Source: Bos javanicus (taxonomy: Eukaryota; Chordata; Mammalia; Artiodactyla; Bovidae). Taken from it: DNA of 64,000 nucleotides. The notes under the pieces are model-generated. The model saw only the letters and a list, made by a program, of their open reading frames with translations. It ran no database searches and was not told the origin of the DNA. A program made the position numbers and the translations under genes. How positions within the stretch are numbered: position 1 is the first letter of the stretch; each line of letters opens with the position of its first letter. Positions 44,766 to 57,438 of this stretch are shown piece after piece. The stretch covers positions 98,390,537 through 98,454,536 of the forward strand of contig NC_083868.1 of the NCBI RefSeq assembly GCF_032452875.1. The letters are read 5' to 3'.

Positions 44766-45485
44766 AGGTAACTTTAGTTTTTGCTAAATTCAGTCTAATT
44801 TCAGTTTGCCCCTATACTTAGGATGTGACTCTTTGGGGTTTCTCCACTGAAAGCTTGGGGTCTTTGGGAGGTCTCCTTGTGGTGAAATCAAAACTTCATT
44901 TTTTTGCTACCCAGCTTTTTCAAAAGATTTGTTCACCTTCTCAGCCTTTTAGCTTTTGCTTGTGCATCACTATATAGTGGGAAAATATGGCCCAGGACAT
45001 TGGGCTCAACTTTCTACCTCTCTGAACATCTTTTATTTTGGAAATTTTGACTTTTGTTATTCTTATTGCCTTAATAGTTCCCAATTTCTAAGCACAAAAA
45101 TTATCTATCTATCTATCCAAAGAGAAAGAGAGAAAGAGGTAATTATGTCTATATATGTGTCTGTGCATTGTCCATTTCTTCTTATTTTTGGTGGGACAGT
45201 TTATCTTCAGAAAGCCGTTCACTATTACCAGAAGATGAAACTGCCTGATATTAACTGTTAAACATATACCATTTGTTTAGTTGAAAAAATCATCTAAATG
45301 TAGTTTATAAGAAATCCTGATATATAACTCTGAACTTGAAATTGTGTTCACAGAATTGGCTGCTAAAAACAGAAATCAGAAAAGAAAGCAAAAGGTTGAG
45401 GGAGAAGACAAAGTATTTTGCCAGAGAAATTGCAGGCAAAGAAAGAGAGGGGGATAAAAAAAAATGAGGAGATACCGAGGCAGAG
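44766..45485. other. Unique sequence with (ATCT)n
   Basis: Only a short (ATCT)n tract at 45102-45117 is recognised. The 101-codon frame at 44956-45261 crosses it and has no recognisable domain. Confidence 0.45.
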
Positions 45486-46070
45486 TTGGGAAAACAGATC
45501 ATTATGGATCTCCAGTTAGGTTTCCTTCTGTGGCTCCTTTTCTGTGTTTCTGATTTTTTACATCATGTATCTTTCTCATGTCTGTCACCTCTTGTCGCCT
45601 CAATCAACCTGTCTGGAAAGTTCATGGCCAAACCAGTCTCTGGATGCAACCCACTGTCCTTTATTCAAACTCTTTGTTGGACTGCAGATCTAAGGCATAT
45701 TCTGCCAACACTTCTTGTATGTACTCCAGCTGGGAATGGGACTGACTGAGCTCTCCTTTATTCCCTCCTCCACCTCTGACCCTCTTTCAGGCCTTTCTTG
45801 GTGTTCCTGGCCATCTGCCTGACATCCAGAGTTGCCTGCATTCTGACAAGACAGAGTGGCTCACCTAGCTTCGGAACAAAATCAGAGGTGCCAGCACAAA
45901 GTAGACCAGATATACCATCCAAAATACCCCTCCATCACTATTCCAAACCCTAGACTAAGCCAAGAGTTGTTCCAAAAATACATCACTAAATTTTGGCCTG
46001 AGTGTCACTTCCCCACTTGGCAAGCTTGGGCTAGAGAAATTGGAACAGAGATTCCTTGTTAGCCTCCCCT
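45486..46070 (+). other. GC-richer unassigned block with two open frames
   Basis: Between AT-rich flanks, about 580 bp has more GC and two non-overlapping frames (45486-45749, 87 codons; 45856-46062, 68 codons). I recognise neither product. No clear poly(A), LTR ends or strong splice pair. It could be an unfamiliar repeat, a decayed pseudogene or ordinary unique sequence. Confidence 0.25.
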
Positions 46071-46690
46071 ATGTTTTCTCCTTTGGGATATACATCTTTT
46101 ACTTTTTCTATCTCTAATATGACACCGTTGCCCCAGCTTTTACAGTTATTCGTAACATATCAGAACGAAGGGAAAACTTTACATTTTATCTCCCATCTTC
46201 TCCAAAAAGAATTTCAGCCAAATTTTTCTTTTCCTATAAACAAATACTTTTGAGTGGATAAATGATCAACTAAGTGGATATTTGTTGTGTATTTGTAATT
46301 TCATATTGTGGTTTTCTGACTTCCCCAACTACATCTGTTTTCTCTTTTATTTGGCCAAGTGTAACTATACCCATCTATTGAGGTAGTCTCAAATCTTGAA
46401 GGCTTTACTTACCATCCTAGTCCTCTTGATGTCTTTCATGGATTTAATAATTAAAGCAGTAATTTTTTTTAACCATTCATTGTGATTAATCAAATACTTC
46501 TTTTATAGGTACCAAAACCATTTGTTGTAAAGATAGCTTGCCTCCAGAAATGGGTGGAAAGTGTCTTTGGAACAGGAAAAAGTCCTCTCATTATAATACT
46601 GACATTGGCGTCACATTTACAGTTTATTAAAGTTTATCATCCTTCTAATATTTTCTTCCTTAATCTTTAAATACCAGAGTAGAGCCAAGT
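46071..46690. other. Unique AT-rich sequence
   Basis: Nothing recognised. Confidence 0.4.
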
Positions 46691-46694
46691 AGTG

Positions 46695-46850
46695 GCCTTA
46701 TTTCAATTTTTAAAATGATGAAACTGAAATACAAAGAGAATAAGTGATTTCTTCAAGGTCCTGTCCTTGCTAAATGAAGAAGCCAGGATAGAATTAAACA
46801 TTGCTATTCCAAATTGGTGGCTCTTCTACTGTAGCATACTGTTTTCCACT
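46695..46850 (+). repeat. MIR ancient SINE (probable)
   Basis: 'tttaaaatgatgaaactgaa', 'cttcaaggtcctgtccttgc', 'agaagccaggatagaattaa' match the MIR core order. Confidence 0.65.
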
Positions 46851-48099
46851 TTAAAAATTCCTTTTAGCATCCAACAAAGCCTTTCACAAGTTACAAAGAC
46901 TCAACAAAGAATGAATGGATAAATGAATAGTCATATACTTTTTTCAACTTAGTGTTTATGTACCTATTTAGGCATAGATCTAGCTAATATTTGCTTCAAG
47001 GAAAAGAAGAATTCTACTAATAGAATAGAAAACATGTGCAAAGATATGAGTATTACTCTATGTAAGAGGTGACTAAAAACAACTAAATATCTCAATGCAA
47101 AAGATGGATTCCATGGCATTATATCACTATTTCTGTTATAAATCAAGCTGTTCCTAGACTTGGGTAAATGGGTTCATTTAAAAACATGCCACCTTCTGAT
47201 CTTGTGCTTCAACTTACTCTTATCTTATACCTTCCACTAGCAGGCCCTGCCTTGTGCGTGAGCATACATATAGACGTTCAGAAAATATGTGGATAACACA
47301 GTCAAACTGATAACATCATCATCTTTCCTGACCCAGCTCTCTTGGAGAGGCTGTGAGGAATTTTGACTAAACTCATATTGCAGGGGGAAAAAAAAACGTT
47401 GTTTTTGCAGACTGAGACCAGATCTTCCAGGAACTGGAGAAGCCAGTTCCTGGAAGGTTTTGAAAATATTAGACTATCTGTACATTGCCTTTCTGACATG
47501 TTAGTAGAGATTGCAAAATATTATCACCACCACTAATTTACTTTTCTGACTGAGAAAAGAAAATGTACTTTAAAAAAAAAGAGAGAGAGAAATTGTAATG
47601 ATAGGTTCTTGAACATTATCAGCATTACTATATATCAGCTTTTGTGTTAGAACAGCCTATTTGGAGCCAGGAATGATTCAAAAGCTTTATAATACAAAAC
47701 GGTGAGGTTTTAACACAATGTAGTCTAGACAGAAATTGTGTGACAATACAGTCAAATCATTGTTGTGAATATAAAAAACAAAATAATATAAAGGATGCAA
47801 GATTACTTTTAATTATTTCTTGGTGCCAGACGCTTCCCCCTCAAACTAAGCTAATTTTAACTGTTATTTCTTCTGTCCCAGATTTTTTTTTTCCCCGCAA
47901 GTAACTACCCTGGCCATAGGCAGTGATTAAAATACTAGGATTGAATTTGCAGTTTTGCTTGTGCCCAAATTCAGATTGGCCATCAAGTCTTTAGCTCAGC
48001 TCTGCACTGCCAGTTCTTCAGTATACCTGTGTTGGGGAATTCAGGGCCACCACTCTGCCAAGATCAGAGCCAATTGTTTCCCAAGTTGGCAGACCCAAG
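46851..48099. other. Unique sequence with a hairpin
   Basis: No repeat recognised. A perfect 14-bp stem with a 5-nt loop lies at 47424-47456. Confidence 0.45.
47424..47456. repeat. Short perfect palindrome / hairpin
   Basis: Left arm 'cttccaggaactgg' (47424-47437), loop 'agaag', right arm 'ccagttcctggaag' (47443-47456). G-U and A-U pairs could extend the stem by about three more pairs in RNA. Confidence 0.95.
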
Positions 48100-48107
48100 T
48101 ACTGCTG

Positions 48108-48143
48108 TGAGTCAGGACAGTGTCCTAGCAACCAAGTGACTCA
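48108..48143. promoter_or_regulatory. Candidate AP-1 / RFX motif cluster
   Basis: 'tgagtca' (48108-48114) and 'tgactca' (48137-48143) are two AP-1 consensus sites. 'cctagcaacc' (48124-48133) between them resembles an RFX X-box half-site. The surrounding 47820-48300 is repeat-free and less AT-rich. Regulatory role is inferred from motif spacing only. Confidence 0.3.
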
Positions 48144-49248
48144 CCTCTTAAATTATCTCGTTATTCTTTTACCCTAAATTGGGAGAAAGCTCATAATTTC
48201 CTTCCAATATATTTTCCTGCCACAATTTGGTTTCTGTTTTAATTATACGCAGAGAAAGAGGTTTTCATTGTGGTCACGGCTTTCTTTTCTTACCATCGCA
48301 AGTCTTTTAAATTAGAATACATTCTTCATGAATATATACATATGCACGCACACACATATAACTTAAAACTTCATCTGTTGCTTCCTTTAATCTCTATATT
48401 TTAAAAATATACATTTTTTTTCTGTTAGTTTAGGACCAGTTCCAACTTCCAATCCCTAATTTAGATTACATGCTCTGAAACTAACTCCAAACATTTACTG
48501 AGTTTGAAGGTCACAGTGCTATTGATTGATTTCTAGTTATAATGTATGTTGTCCTAACATGAGTTGTGCTTTTTTTTTTTTTTTTCTATAACTTTGGGCT
48601 GAATCCAAAAATGCAAGGATCAAAGCATCTGGACTTGCTGCTTTCATGTTTGGCATATAAAGGGGCTGGCAGTCACCAATGTGGTCTTGGCTGGGCCCTA
48701 CTTGTTTTCATTCTCTGATGTGAAACAGTTGGGAATCACAGACCCTCCAACAGTTAGAGTGGACTCAATAAAAATTGGCTTAATAATCTGCCAAGCATTT
48801 GGAAGTGCCAGTCTCCACAGTTTTTCAGCAGTTATTGGCCATGACATGTTGCTTTCTTTTCTTTTTTTAAGGAAAGAATTTGCTGTGAAATTAGTTTTGT
48901 GATCAAAATTTGCAATAGGTAAACTCTTCGTCTTGGTAAACTGACTTTATCATCTGATCTTATTGAATTCATTATTTTACATTTTTTTTTCTTACATGAT
49001 GGTTCCTTTTAGCTACTTGTTTGTTTCTCTTGAAAATCAAATGTGAAATATAACACATAATGAAGAGAGCTTAAATATATGATAATTCTATCCAAAGTTC
49101 ACTAATTTTAAAAAGTTATTGAGTCATCTTAAGGTTTTCAGTTACTTAGATGTAAAGCATTCCATATGAAATAATTGCAATTTGATTCCAGTAAAAAATA
49201 TTGAATACATTTACAAAGCTCCATCATATATGTGAACATCCATTTTGC
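48144..49248. other. Unique sequence
   Basis: Nothing recognised. The 73-codon frame at 48681-48902 has no identifiable family. T runs near 48572-48586. Confidence 0.4.
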
Positions 49249-50790
49249 CAGATATCCTGGAGTGTGAAGTCAAGTGGGCTTTAGGAGGAATTACTACCAA
49301 CAAAGCTAGTTGAGGTGATGGAATTCCAGCTGAGCTATTTCAAATCCTAAAAGATGATGATGTTAAAGTGCTGCACTCAGTATATCAGCAAATTTGGAAA
49401 ACTTAGCAATGGCCATGGGACTGGGAAAGTTCAGTTTTCACTCCAAACTCAAAGAAGGGTAATGCCAAAGAATGTTCTAACTACCATACAATTGCGCTCA
49501 TCTCATGTGCTAGCAAAGTTAAGGCTCATAATCCTTCAGGCTAGGCTTCAACAGTGTATGATCCAAGAAATTCCAGATGTACAAAATGGATTTAGAAAAG
49601 GCAGAGGAACCAGAGATCAAATTGCCAACATTTGTTGGATCATAGAGAAAGCAAGGGGATTCCAGAAAAATACCTACTTTTGCTTCATTGACTATACAAA
49701 AGTTTTTGACTGGATAACAGCAAACTGTGGAAAATTCTTAAAGAGATAAGAATACCAGACCACTTTATCTCTCTCTTGTGACACCTGTATGAGGTCAAGA
49801 AGCAACAGTTAGAACTGGATATGGAACAACAGACTGGTTCCATATTAGGAAAGGAGTACTTCACAGCTGTATATTGTCATCCTGCTTATTTAACTTATAT
49901 GCAGAGTGCATCATGCGAAATGCTGGGCTGGATGAATCACAAGCTGGAATCAAGATTGCCAGGAGAAATATCAACCACCTCAGGTATGCAGATGATACCA
50001 CTCTAATGGTGGAATGTGAAGAGGAACTAAAGAGGCTCTTGGTGAAAGTGAAAGAGGATAGTGAAAAAGCTGGGTTAAAACTCAACATTTTAAGTTGAGT
50101 GATCTCGAAAAACTAAGATCATGGCATCTGGTCCTATCATTTCATGCCAAATAGAAGGGGAAAATGTGGAAGCAGTACAGATTTTATTTTCTTGGGCTCC
50201 AAAATCACTGCAGATGGTGACTGCAGCAATGAAATTAAAAGTTGTTTGCTGCTTGGAAGGAAAGTTATGACAAACCTAGCCAGCATTTTAAAAAGCAGAA
50301 ATATCACTTTGCTGACAAATGTCCATATAGTCAAAGATACGGTTTTTCCAGTAGTCATATATGGATGTGAGAATTGGACTATAATGAAGGTTGAGTGCTA
50401 AAGAATTGATGCTTTCAAATTGTAGTGCTAGAGAAGACTCTTGAGAGTCCCTTCAACAGCAAGGAGATCACATCAGTCAATACAAAAGGAAATCAACCCT
50501 AAATTCAACCCTAAATATTCATTGGAAGGACTGATGCTGAAGCTCCAATACTTGGGCCACTTGATGTGAAGAGTTCACTCAGTGAAAAGAGCGTGATGTT
50601 GGGAAAGATTGAAGGCAAAAGGAGAAGGGGGTGGCAGAGGATGAGATAGTTAAGATAGCATCACCGACTCAATGGATATGAGTTTGAGCAAACTCCAGGA
50701 GATAATGAAGGACAGGGAAACCTGGTGTGCTGCAATCCATGGAGTCACAAAGAGTTGGACCCAAATCAGCAACTGAACAACAACAACATT
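49249..50790 (+). repeat. BovB LINE, older sense copy
   Basis: From 'ccagatatcctggagtgtga' to 'cagcaactgaacaacaacaa'. Frames at 49354-49749, 49874-50098 and 50144-50401 retain pieces of the reverse transcriptase, including a YADD motif in the 49874-50098 frame. Stops and indels are far more frequent than in the copies at 20 kb and 34 kb, so this insertion is older. Confidence 0.94.
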
Positions 50791-51559
50791 TTGATTAAGG
50801 GAGGAATTTTTCAAATAGATTTTTTTTTTTGCACTAAAATCCAGGGAAACATTGTTCTTTATATTGAATTTTATTGGTGCAATTATTATTTAAGATGAAA
50901 TTGTTAGCTAAGGCTTGTAAATATTTTCATTATTTAGAAATTCCATTGGCTTTCAATATAACTTTTAACTAAATCAACATTTTTACGTTTCTCTACAGCC
51001 TTGTTTTCTACCAAAACATAGTTGTAGCTAACATAAATTTTCTGTAGATTGTTAAGGTCTTCCAGGAGAGGCTGTAACAGAGTAAATTTAATAGCATTGC
51101 AGATGGGGTAGGGAGCCAAGTTGGGAGAGTATATTAATATTTTTGTAGTTAAAATGAGCTCTAATTTGAATTTGAACTTCTACTTAGTCTTTGCAATTGA
51201 ACAAAAGGAAGCAATAATTGGCTTAAAAATTGGAAAGGAAAAAAATTACCACTATTTACCTAGAAAATTCAAGGAAATGAATTTAAAAGCTTCACAAGCA
51301 AGAAATGCATTTGATAGGTTTTTAAGGAAAATGTTAGGCTTCTGAAATCAAGTATAAAACAATGGCAAACTAAGAGATGAAATGGACACCACTTTGACAG
51401 CAAAGAAGAATAAATGAACAGAAAATGGATATGATCTATAAGAAGAAAATCATAAGATGTTACCGAGGAAATAAAATAAGATTAAAATAAATGAAAATGT
51501 GCATAACATTTTTGGATAGCAAGATGCAACATCTCAGAGATTTTTGCTTAATTAATTTA
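50791..51559. other. Unique AT-rich sequence
   Basis: No recognised repeat or gene. The stretch 50860-51120 is repeat-free. Confidence 0.4.
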
Positions 51560-52700
51560 TATGTTTAATGCTCAATTCATAAGAAGAGAATCTTTTTCAG
51601 AAGCAGACATATTATTTTTAAAGCTCCTGTGGAAAAATAGACAAGCAAGAAGAGCAAGAAAAATATTGAAACATGAAAATAATGAGGAGCTAAGCCCCAT
51701 GTAGAATCATATTAAAAAGCTATAGTAATTAAAGCTGTGTGATACCGACATAGGACTAGACAGATTGGTTAATGGAGTAGATCAAAATGGCCATAAATAG
51801 ACTCAGATATGGATAGGCATCTCGTCCATGATAAAAGTGGCACTAAAATTAGTAAGGAGAAAGTTACAATAGTTACAATAGTTTCATTGGAACAACTGAG
51901 TAAACATCTGGAAGAAACTGATGTTGAACTCTACCTCATAAGCTACACCAAAATGAATTCTAAGATGGATCAAATAGTCAAATTCATAGAAGGATGTTTT
52001 TATAATCTGAATGGAGAAGGCCTTTTCAGTTATGTAAACTGAATTCAATTGCCTTAATAAATTCAATGAAGTGTAAAAGAATCTGCATGGATAAAAAACA
52101 TAAAACGTTAAATACAAATTAAAAGCTAGGAATGTATAAATTATATAAGAATAAAGAAATCATTTTCCTAGTATTTGAAAATTTCCTTTGAATAGTTCGG
52201 TAAAAATGAACACAGGGAAATTGGAATGAGGAATCACAAAGTCTGTGGAAAAGGGAAATAAATGAAAATATATAAAGTTTTTCACCCTTATTTATAATAA
52301 TAGAAATTTAAATTAAAACTACATATGGATCTTTTTTTTTTTTACTTTTCAATTTGGAACACAAAATCTAAAATTTTATATTAATAAGAATGTGGAGAAA
52401 CCTGCTTTTTCATAAACTCATGTCAATTAACTGCAATGATTTCTATGACAAGCAATTTGACAGCACCTAAACTTCCTAAACAGGCACATCTTTGACCAAG
52501 CAACTCTGCTTCTAGAAATTTATTGCACAGATACATGCACTCATGCACAGAATGGCATGAATCTGGATATTCATTGCAAAATTGTCTTCAACAGGAGCAT
52601 GAAAACAACCTAAATGGAATTTAATAGTGGATGAGAAATTACATTACATCCACAAAGTAGAATATTATACTGTTGCTAAAAGGATGAAGCATAAATTAGA
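51560..52700 (+). repeat. Old L1 LINE 3' region, sense
   Basis: Sense A-rich L1 text: 'aagctatagtaattaaagct', 'atagactcagatatggatag', 'aatgtggagaaacctgcttt', 'gtagaatattatactgttgc'. A 77-codon frame at 51809-52042 is an L1 ORF2 remnant, not a gene. Confidence 0.75.
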
Positions 52701-53480
52701 AATTCAATTTTCTAACAAAGAAAAGCAGTCTGGTGCCACCGCAAGGACACCATTGTACCAACAAAGGTCTAGGCTGCTTCTTTCTTTCTCTCACTAATTC
52801 TCACCGTGTGGCTTACCACCTACTTATTACAAGATGGTTGTTCCCTTGCCAACATCTTACTGATATTTCAGACAGAGAGAAGTGAAACTGTACATTCTGC
52901 AGCCTTCCAAAGAAAATTCCTCAAAGCCCCAAGTATCGATTTCTGTTTTCCTCTCTTTGGCCAGAACCGTATTGAATAACTGTTCAAATGGTAAGGTATC
53001 TTGGAAATATGGTATTTTAGCAAGGCACATTTTTCCCCAGAACAGAATGAGCTTCCATTATAAGGAAGGAAAGATTAGGGGTTGGGTAAGGAAGAATGTG
53101 TGTGTGTGTGCATGCGTGCACACGCTTGCCTACATGCCCTTGCTTATATATGTGATGGGTATCTCTATGAGGAGCAATAAGAAACAGGTGGCTTTAGTTT
53201 CCTCTTAGGAGGAAAACTGAGGATTATAAGTCAGAGTAAAGATAAGCTTTTTACTATATAGACTTTTCTAGCTGGCATTTTATACCTCATGCATATATTG
53301 TTTATTACAAAAATATTAAATAAAAATTATACTTCTCTTCAAAATGCTTTTTAGTGAAACTCTTAAACATTTCCAATTTACATAATATTCTTAGTCAAAT
53401 GCTCTAGTTTTAAAAGGGTAATTTCTACCATACATTGGTACCATTATCTTTTAACCTTTTCACAGGGAAAGATTTGGGCT
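52701..53480. other. Unique sequence with an alternating purine-pyrimidine tract
   Basis: No repeat recognised other than the tract at 53097-53124. The 108-codon frame at 52882-53208 crosses that tract and shows no domain. Confidence 0.4.
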
Positions 53481-53489
53481 AAATTTCAG

Positions 53490-53700
53490 TTTTGTCACTT
53501 CCGGGTAGTATAACTTAAAGACAGTTACTTGTAATCTCTTTAAGCTTCTTTTTTTCTGGTGTACAACATGGGGATAAGATTATTATTGGAGCATTAAACT
53601 AGATAATGAATGTAGTGCATTTAACATAGTACGAGGCACAGAGAAGATGTTTCATCAATGGCACCTACTATTTCTATTACCATTAAAATAATTACTATTC
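53490..53700 (+). repeat. MIR ancient SINE (probable)
   Basis: 'cagttttgtcacttccgggt', 'agcttctttttttctggtgt', 'aacatggggataagattatt', 'cgaggcacagagaagatg' follow the MIR core. Confidence 0.7.
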
Positions 53701-54072
53701 CTGAGAACATTTGTATAAGACTCTGTACATTCTCTCTAAATAGCATTAAAATGGATAATAATATAAAGATTAGCCTGTTTAGAAATAATACAGTGACAGG
53801 AGATCTCTAACAGGGAACAATGGTATGTATTAGGTCTTACACCACAGTCTGAAAGCATCCTAATTTCTACAAGATTCATATCATGTGATATGAGCAGTTA
53901 AACCACTAAACTCAATTCTGTAAAACAGGTATGTATTCTTTAGACTAAATTCTATTAATGTTAGGTCTGGACATTGTAAGTGAACAATCAGTCTTGAATA
54001 CATTTCTGCCAAATTTAAAGGAAATTGAAACTTCTGACTCAACTATAAATTTGTAACACTCACTTTCCTTAA
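53701..54072. other. Unique AT-rich sequence
   Basis: Nothing recognised. Confidence 0.4.
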
Positions 54073-54292
54073 GATCTTCCCTGGTAGTTCAGTGGTAAAG
54101 AACCTGGCTGCCAATGCTGGAGATGCGGGTTTGATCCCTACATCAGGAAGAACCCCTCGAGGAGGAAATGGCAACCCACACCAATATTCTTTCCTAGGAA
54201 ACACCATGGACAGAGGAGCCTGGTGGGCTACAGTCCAAGGGGGAGCAAAAGAGTTGGACACGACTTTGAAACTAAACAACAAACAACAACTT
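54073..54292 (+). repeat. Bov-tA SINE
   Basis: 'gatcttccctggtagttcag' head, 'ggaggaaatggcaacccaca', body, tail 'ctaaacaacaaacaacaact'. Confidence 0.92.
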
Positions 54293-56862
54293 TGTCTGGC
54301 TATTGGTCACTAAAACTGACTTCCCCCAAAAGTCCAAATGAGCCAAAATATAGAAAGGAGGTAGTTAATATAAGTGACAGACATATTTGAAAAGTGAACT
54401 TAAAGGCAGAACAAGGTATTTGCACTTCAACATTCATAGTATGCCCGAATTCTAAATAACACTATTGGTATATGTTCCACAGCTCAAGTGCAATATATTA
54501 TAACTGAAAAAAAGTATATCTCTACATGTCTCCTTTGGATTGTTAATGATTTTTTATAGAAAAAAGACTAAAACCATTTGGAAAGCAGTTCACTTTCTTC
54601 TGTGATCTATTAATACTTCCCAGAAAGGAACAAAGATTTTCTATCACCTAAAAAGACATTTTTTGCCCAGAGGGATAAGAGAAGAAAATCAGCTGGACAG
54701 GTAGATGTTGGCTGGTCTGTGAAGCTCAAACACTTTTCATCATATCACCTACATGGGACACCCATCAGATTTCTTCCTCAAGAGAAAAGAGACAAAATAT
54801 TCCATGTCCTAGTTCTCAAGGATTGCCTACAAATAGCTTTTTAAGTAAATCTTTGAAAGCAGAGTTCTTTTCTACTGTTATAGCATGCTTAGCACAAATT
54901 TAGCAATGTGGACTATTTCAAGGTCTTAGTGTTTTTATTTTTTAATCAAATATATATACAATGTAAAGAGCGTCTAATAGTAATACTATGTGTATATGAA
55001 GTTTCAGAAATCTTTGTAAATCAACAATATATTCAAAATTCCCACTTTCTTTGTAATTTGGATACGACATTTTCAATATACAAGCAAGGTAACTGAAATA
55101 GATTGGATTTACCCCAAGGCTCTTAAAATTCTAGAGTAACACACCTAAAAAATAACCAAGTTTTAGTTGTTTAGAAAGGGTTGTCTTTAACTCTTGACCG
55201 AAATATGCAAGTTTTGCAGTTTTCCAAATCATTAACTGTGTCAGTAACACAGATATAGGGCAGAATGCTGAAAGTAAAAGGACCTGAATGTGTTTCTTTG
55301 TGCTCCCTTATCCTGTGTCCTTCACCAGCATGGCTGGCTCTTACACATTTCAGTCTTTAAGATGTTCACTTAACCTCCCCCATTCCTTCCTTCCAAAGTT
55401 GCCGGGGAGGGTTCTAAAGAGGAAAGGGACTATGAGGACTCCAGCATGGTACCATGCCATGAGAAGGAAGCAACTAAAAAATCATTGTAAACTTGTTATA
55501 TTTGCATACTAATGCTGTTGTTTCTATAGCAAACATTTTGGTATTCATTAAATTTTTTTTCCTTTTTTAGGTAAAAATTTTAGGGCTAGAAGCATTCCTT
55601 TCATCGTCTCTTCAAAGCACCAGGAAACTTTCAGATTTTCACAATTTGCACATATAATCTTTAAAACTATGAGAGGTACCTCTATAAGGGAGCATATGTG
55701 AAAAACGCAGAGGGGGCTGGGAGCAAAAAGGAAAGAAAACAATGTTAGGTTATACAACTCTTGTATCCTTAAAGACAGCTTGGAGACATGGAAACCATAT
55801 GTGAACTTTTAGCTAATAAAATAAAATGCCAAAATGTGGTGGCTAAAGCTATTGCACCCAAAATGTAATTGGACATATGCTCATTTACTTGCTTATAATC
55901 AAAACATTAAAAAAGAAAAAAAAACTAAAACTGTTTTGAACTCAAGCTAGGTGTAAGTATTGGACTGACTTAATTCATATAATTATCTCACATGGAAAGA
56001 ATGCATTTGTGCCATGGTGTTATTATTACATTAGGAAAAGTAAACAATGTATAAGCTGGAATAGATAATACTTAAGCAAAACCAAGAAGTTGCTATTGCC
56101 CATGCTGAATAAAAGGAAAGAACATATAAATTTTACTCTAAGCTGAAGCTGTTTTCCAATGAATGTGCTAGTTGGCTAGTGTGCTTGCTGTAGATTGATC
56201 ATGTTCTCTCAAATGAATGTCAGTCTGTGTAGGTAATCAATGCAAATTTCATTCTTCAGTCAAAAATAAGAGCTTTTATGAGTCTGGTGAAATGGCCAGT
56301 ATGTCAGACTTGGTTGCTAAACTCAGTTTATGTACCACATGGATCTAGATTTCTCGTGTGAATTCATTCAAGAATATCAAAGTGGTATTGGACTTTCCCT
56401 ATCAGAAGGCCCTTTTTAATTTGTTGATCTGGTCTATTTATTTTTATTTACTTATTTGTTGGTTGGTTGGTTTATTAAACATTTAGAATAAAGCAAAGTT
56501 ATTTTAAAAATTAAGAATCCTGAAATGGGTCACATACACTGACATTAGTTAAGAAATGTAGAAGAATAAATCAGAATTTTTAAAAATTTAAGCAATCATG
56601 AGGGGTGTTAAGAAATCTGACTAGATTAGGAGAAAAGAACTATTGACATGCTTTTATTATCTCAGAAAACAGTCCAGTAGGAACTCTGCAGGAGACCAAA
56701 TGACAGAATTAATTAGGAAAAGTTAAAAAAAATCAAGTTTTCTTCCTCAAAACAATGTACTACAAGATACTAAACAGACACATACAAAATGTGTAGGGTA
56801 CACTTGTAAAGCAGCTTTTCAGCCCATGTAAGATTGTGATACAAACTGAGTAACAATGACAG
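54293..56862. other. Unique AT-rich sequence
   Basis: About 2.5 kb with no recognised repeat, RNA gene or supported exon. Short open frames only. Confidence 0.45.
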
Positions 56863-57438
56863 TGTTGTAGCCACGCGTCCCGGGAAACAAACTCACTCAG
56901 AAGGACAATGCAGATAGTGGAGTGCAGTTTATTACACCGGCGGGCCCAAGGCAGAGTCTCCTCTTAGCCAAGGACCCCGGCCAGTTTTTGTGAAAACCTT
57001 ATATACCCTTAACGTACTTGCTCAAACCCACCTCCCCAAATTCCTTGAAACTAGTCTGGACAAAGTAAAAGAGAGATACGATCAAAGTTAACCCATGATT
57101 CATGTGTCACAAGACTAGATAAACAGTGGACACTTATCAATAGGACTGTGGTCATATCCCGATAAACATAATGGAATTTACCACTTTGTTCTGTTACAGA
57201 GATAATTAGCATATTCTTTTAGGCAACGGAGAGTCCAAGTACAAGTCCTGAGGCTCTTTTATCCTGGGGTCTGGTTTCCCATTGGCATGCCACTTCTATA
57301 GACACCGGGCACAAAGTTCAGAGTCCATTGGGTGTTGTCCATTGGGTGACCATGAGTGTAGCCTAATGTTCGCAGCCTGGCCTAAGATGGAGTCCAGCTC
57401 TGTCTGTTTCCTCCTTCAACGGGACCTGTCACCAGACA
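56863..57438 (-). mobile_element. Solo LTR of a bovid endogenous retrovirus
   Basis: The 576-bp block is markedly CpG- and GC-richer than its flanks. On minus it runs from TGTCTGGTGACAGG to CGTGGCTACAACA, so it has TG...CA ends. It contains a TATA-type 'tatataagg' (about 57000-57007) and, about 70 bp downstream, an AATAAA (56928-56933). That gives U3-R-U5 order on minus. No gag, pol or env sequence adjoins either end, so this is a solo LTR left by recombination. Target duplication is unclear: 'aatgac' at left and 'aatgtc' at right match at 5 of 6 bases only if the left edge lies 2 bp earlier. I recall this sequence type as a common cattle LTR but cannot give the subfamily. Confidence 0.85.

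Noticed and set aside
48681..48902. 73-codon plus-strand frame in unique DNA as a gene
   Set aside because: No recognisable domain, no convincing splice or promoter context, and frames of this length are common by chance here.
51809..52042. 77-codon plus-strand frame
   Set aside because: Sequence context matches the 3' part of L1 ORF2, so it is a LINE remnant.
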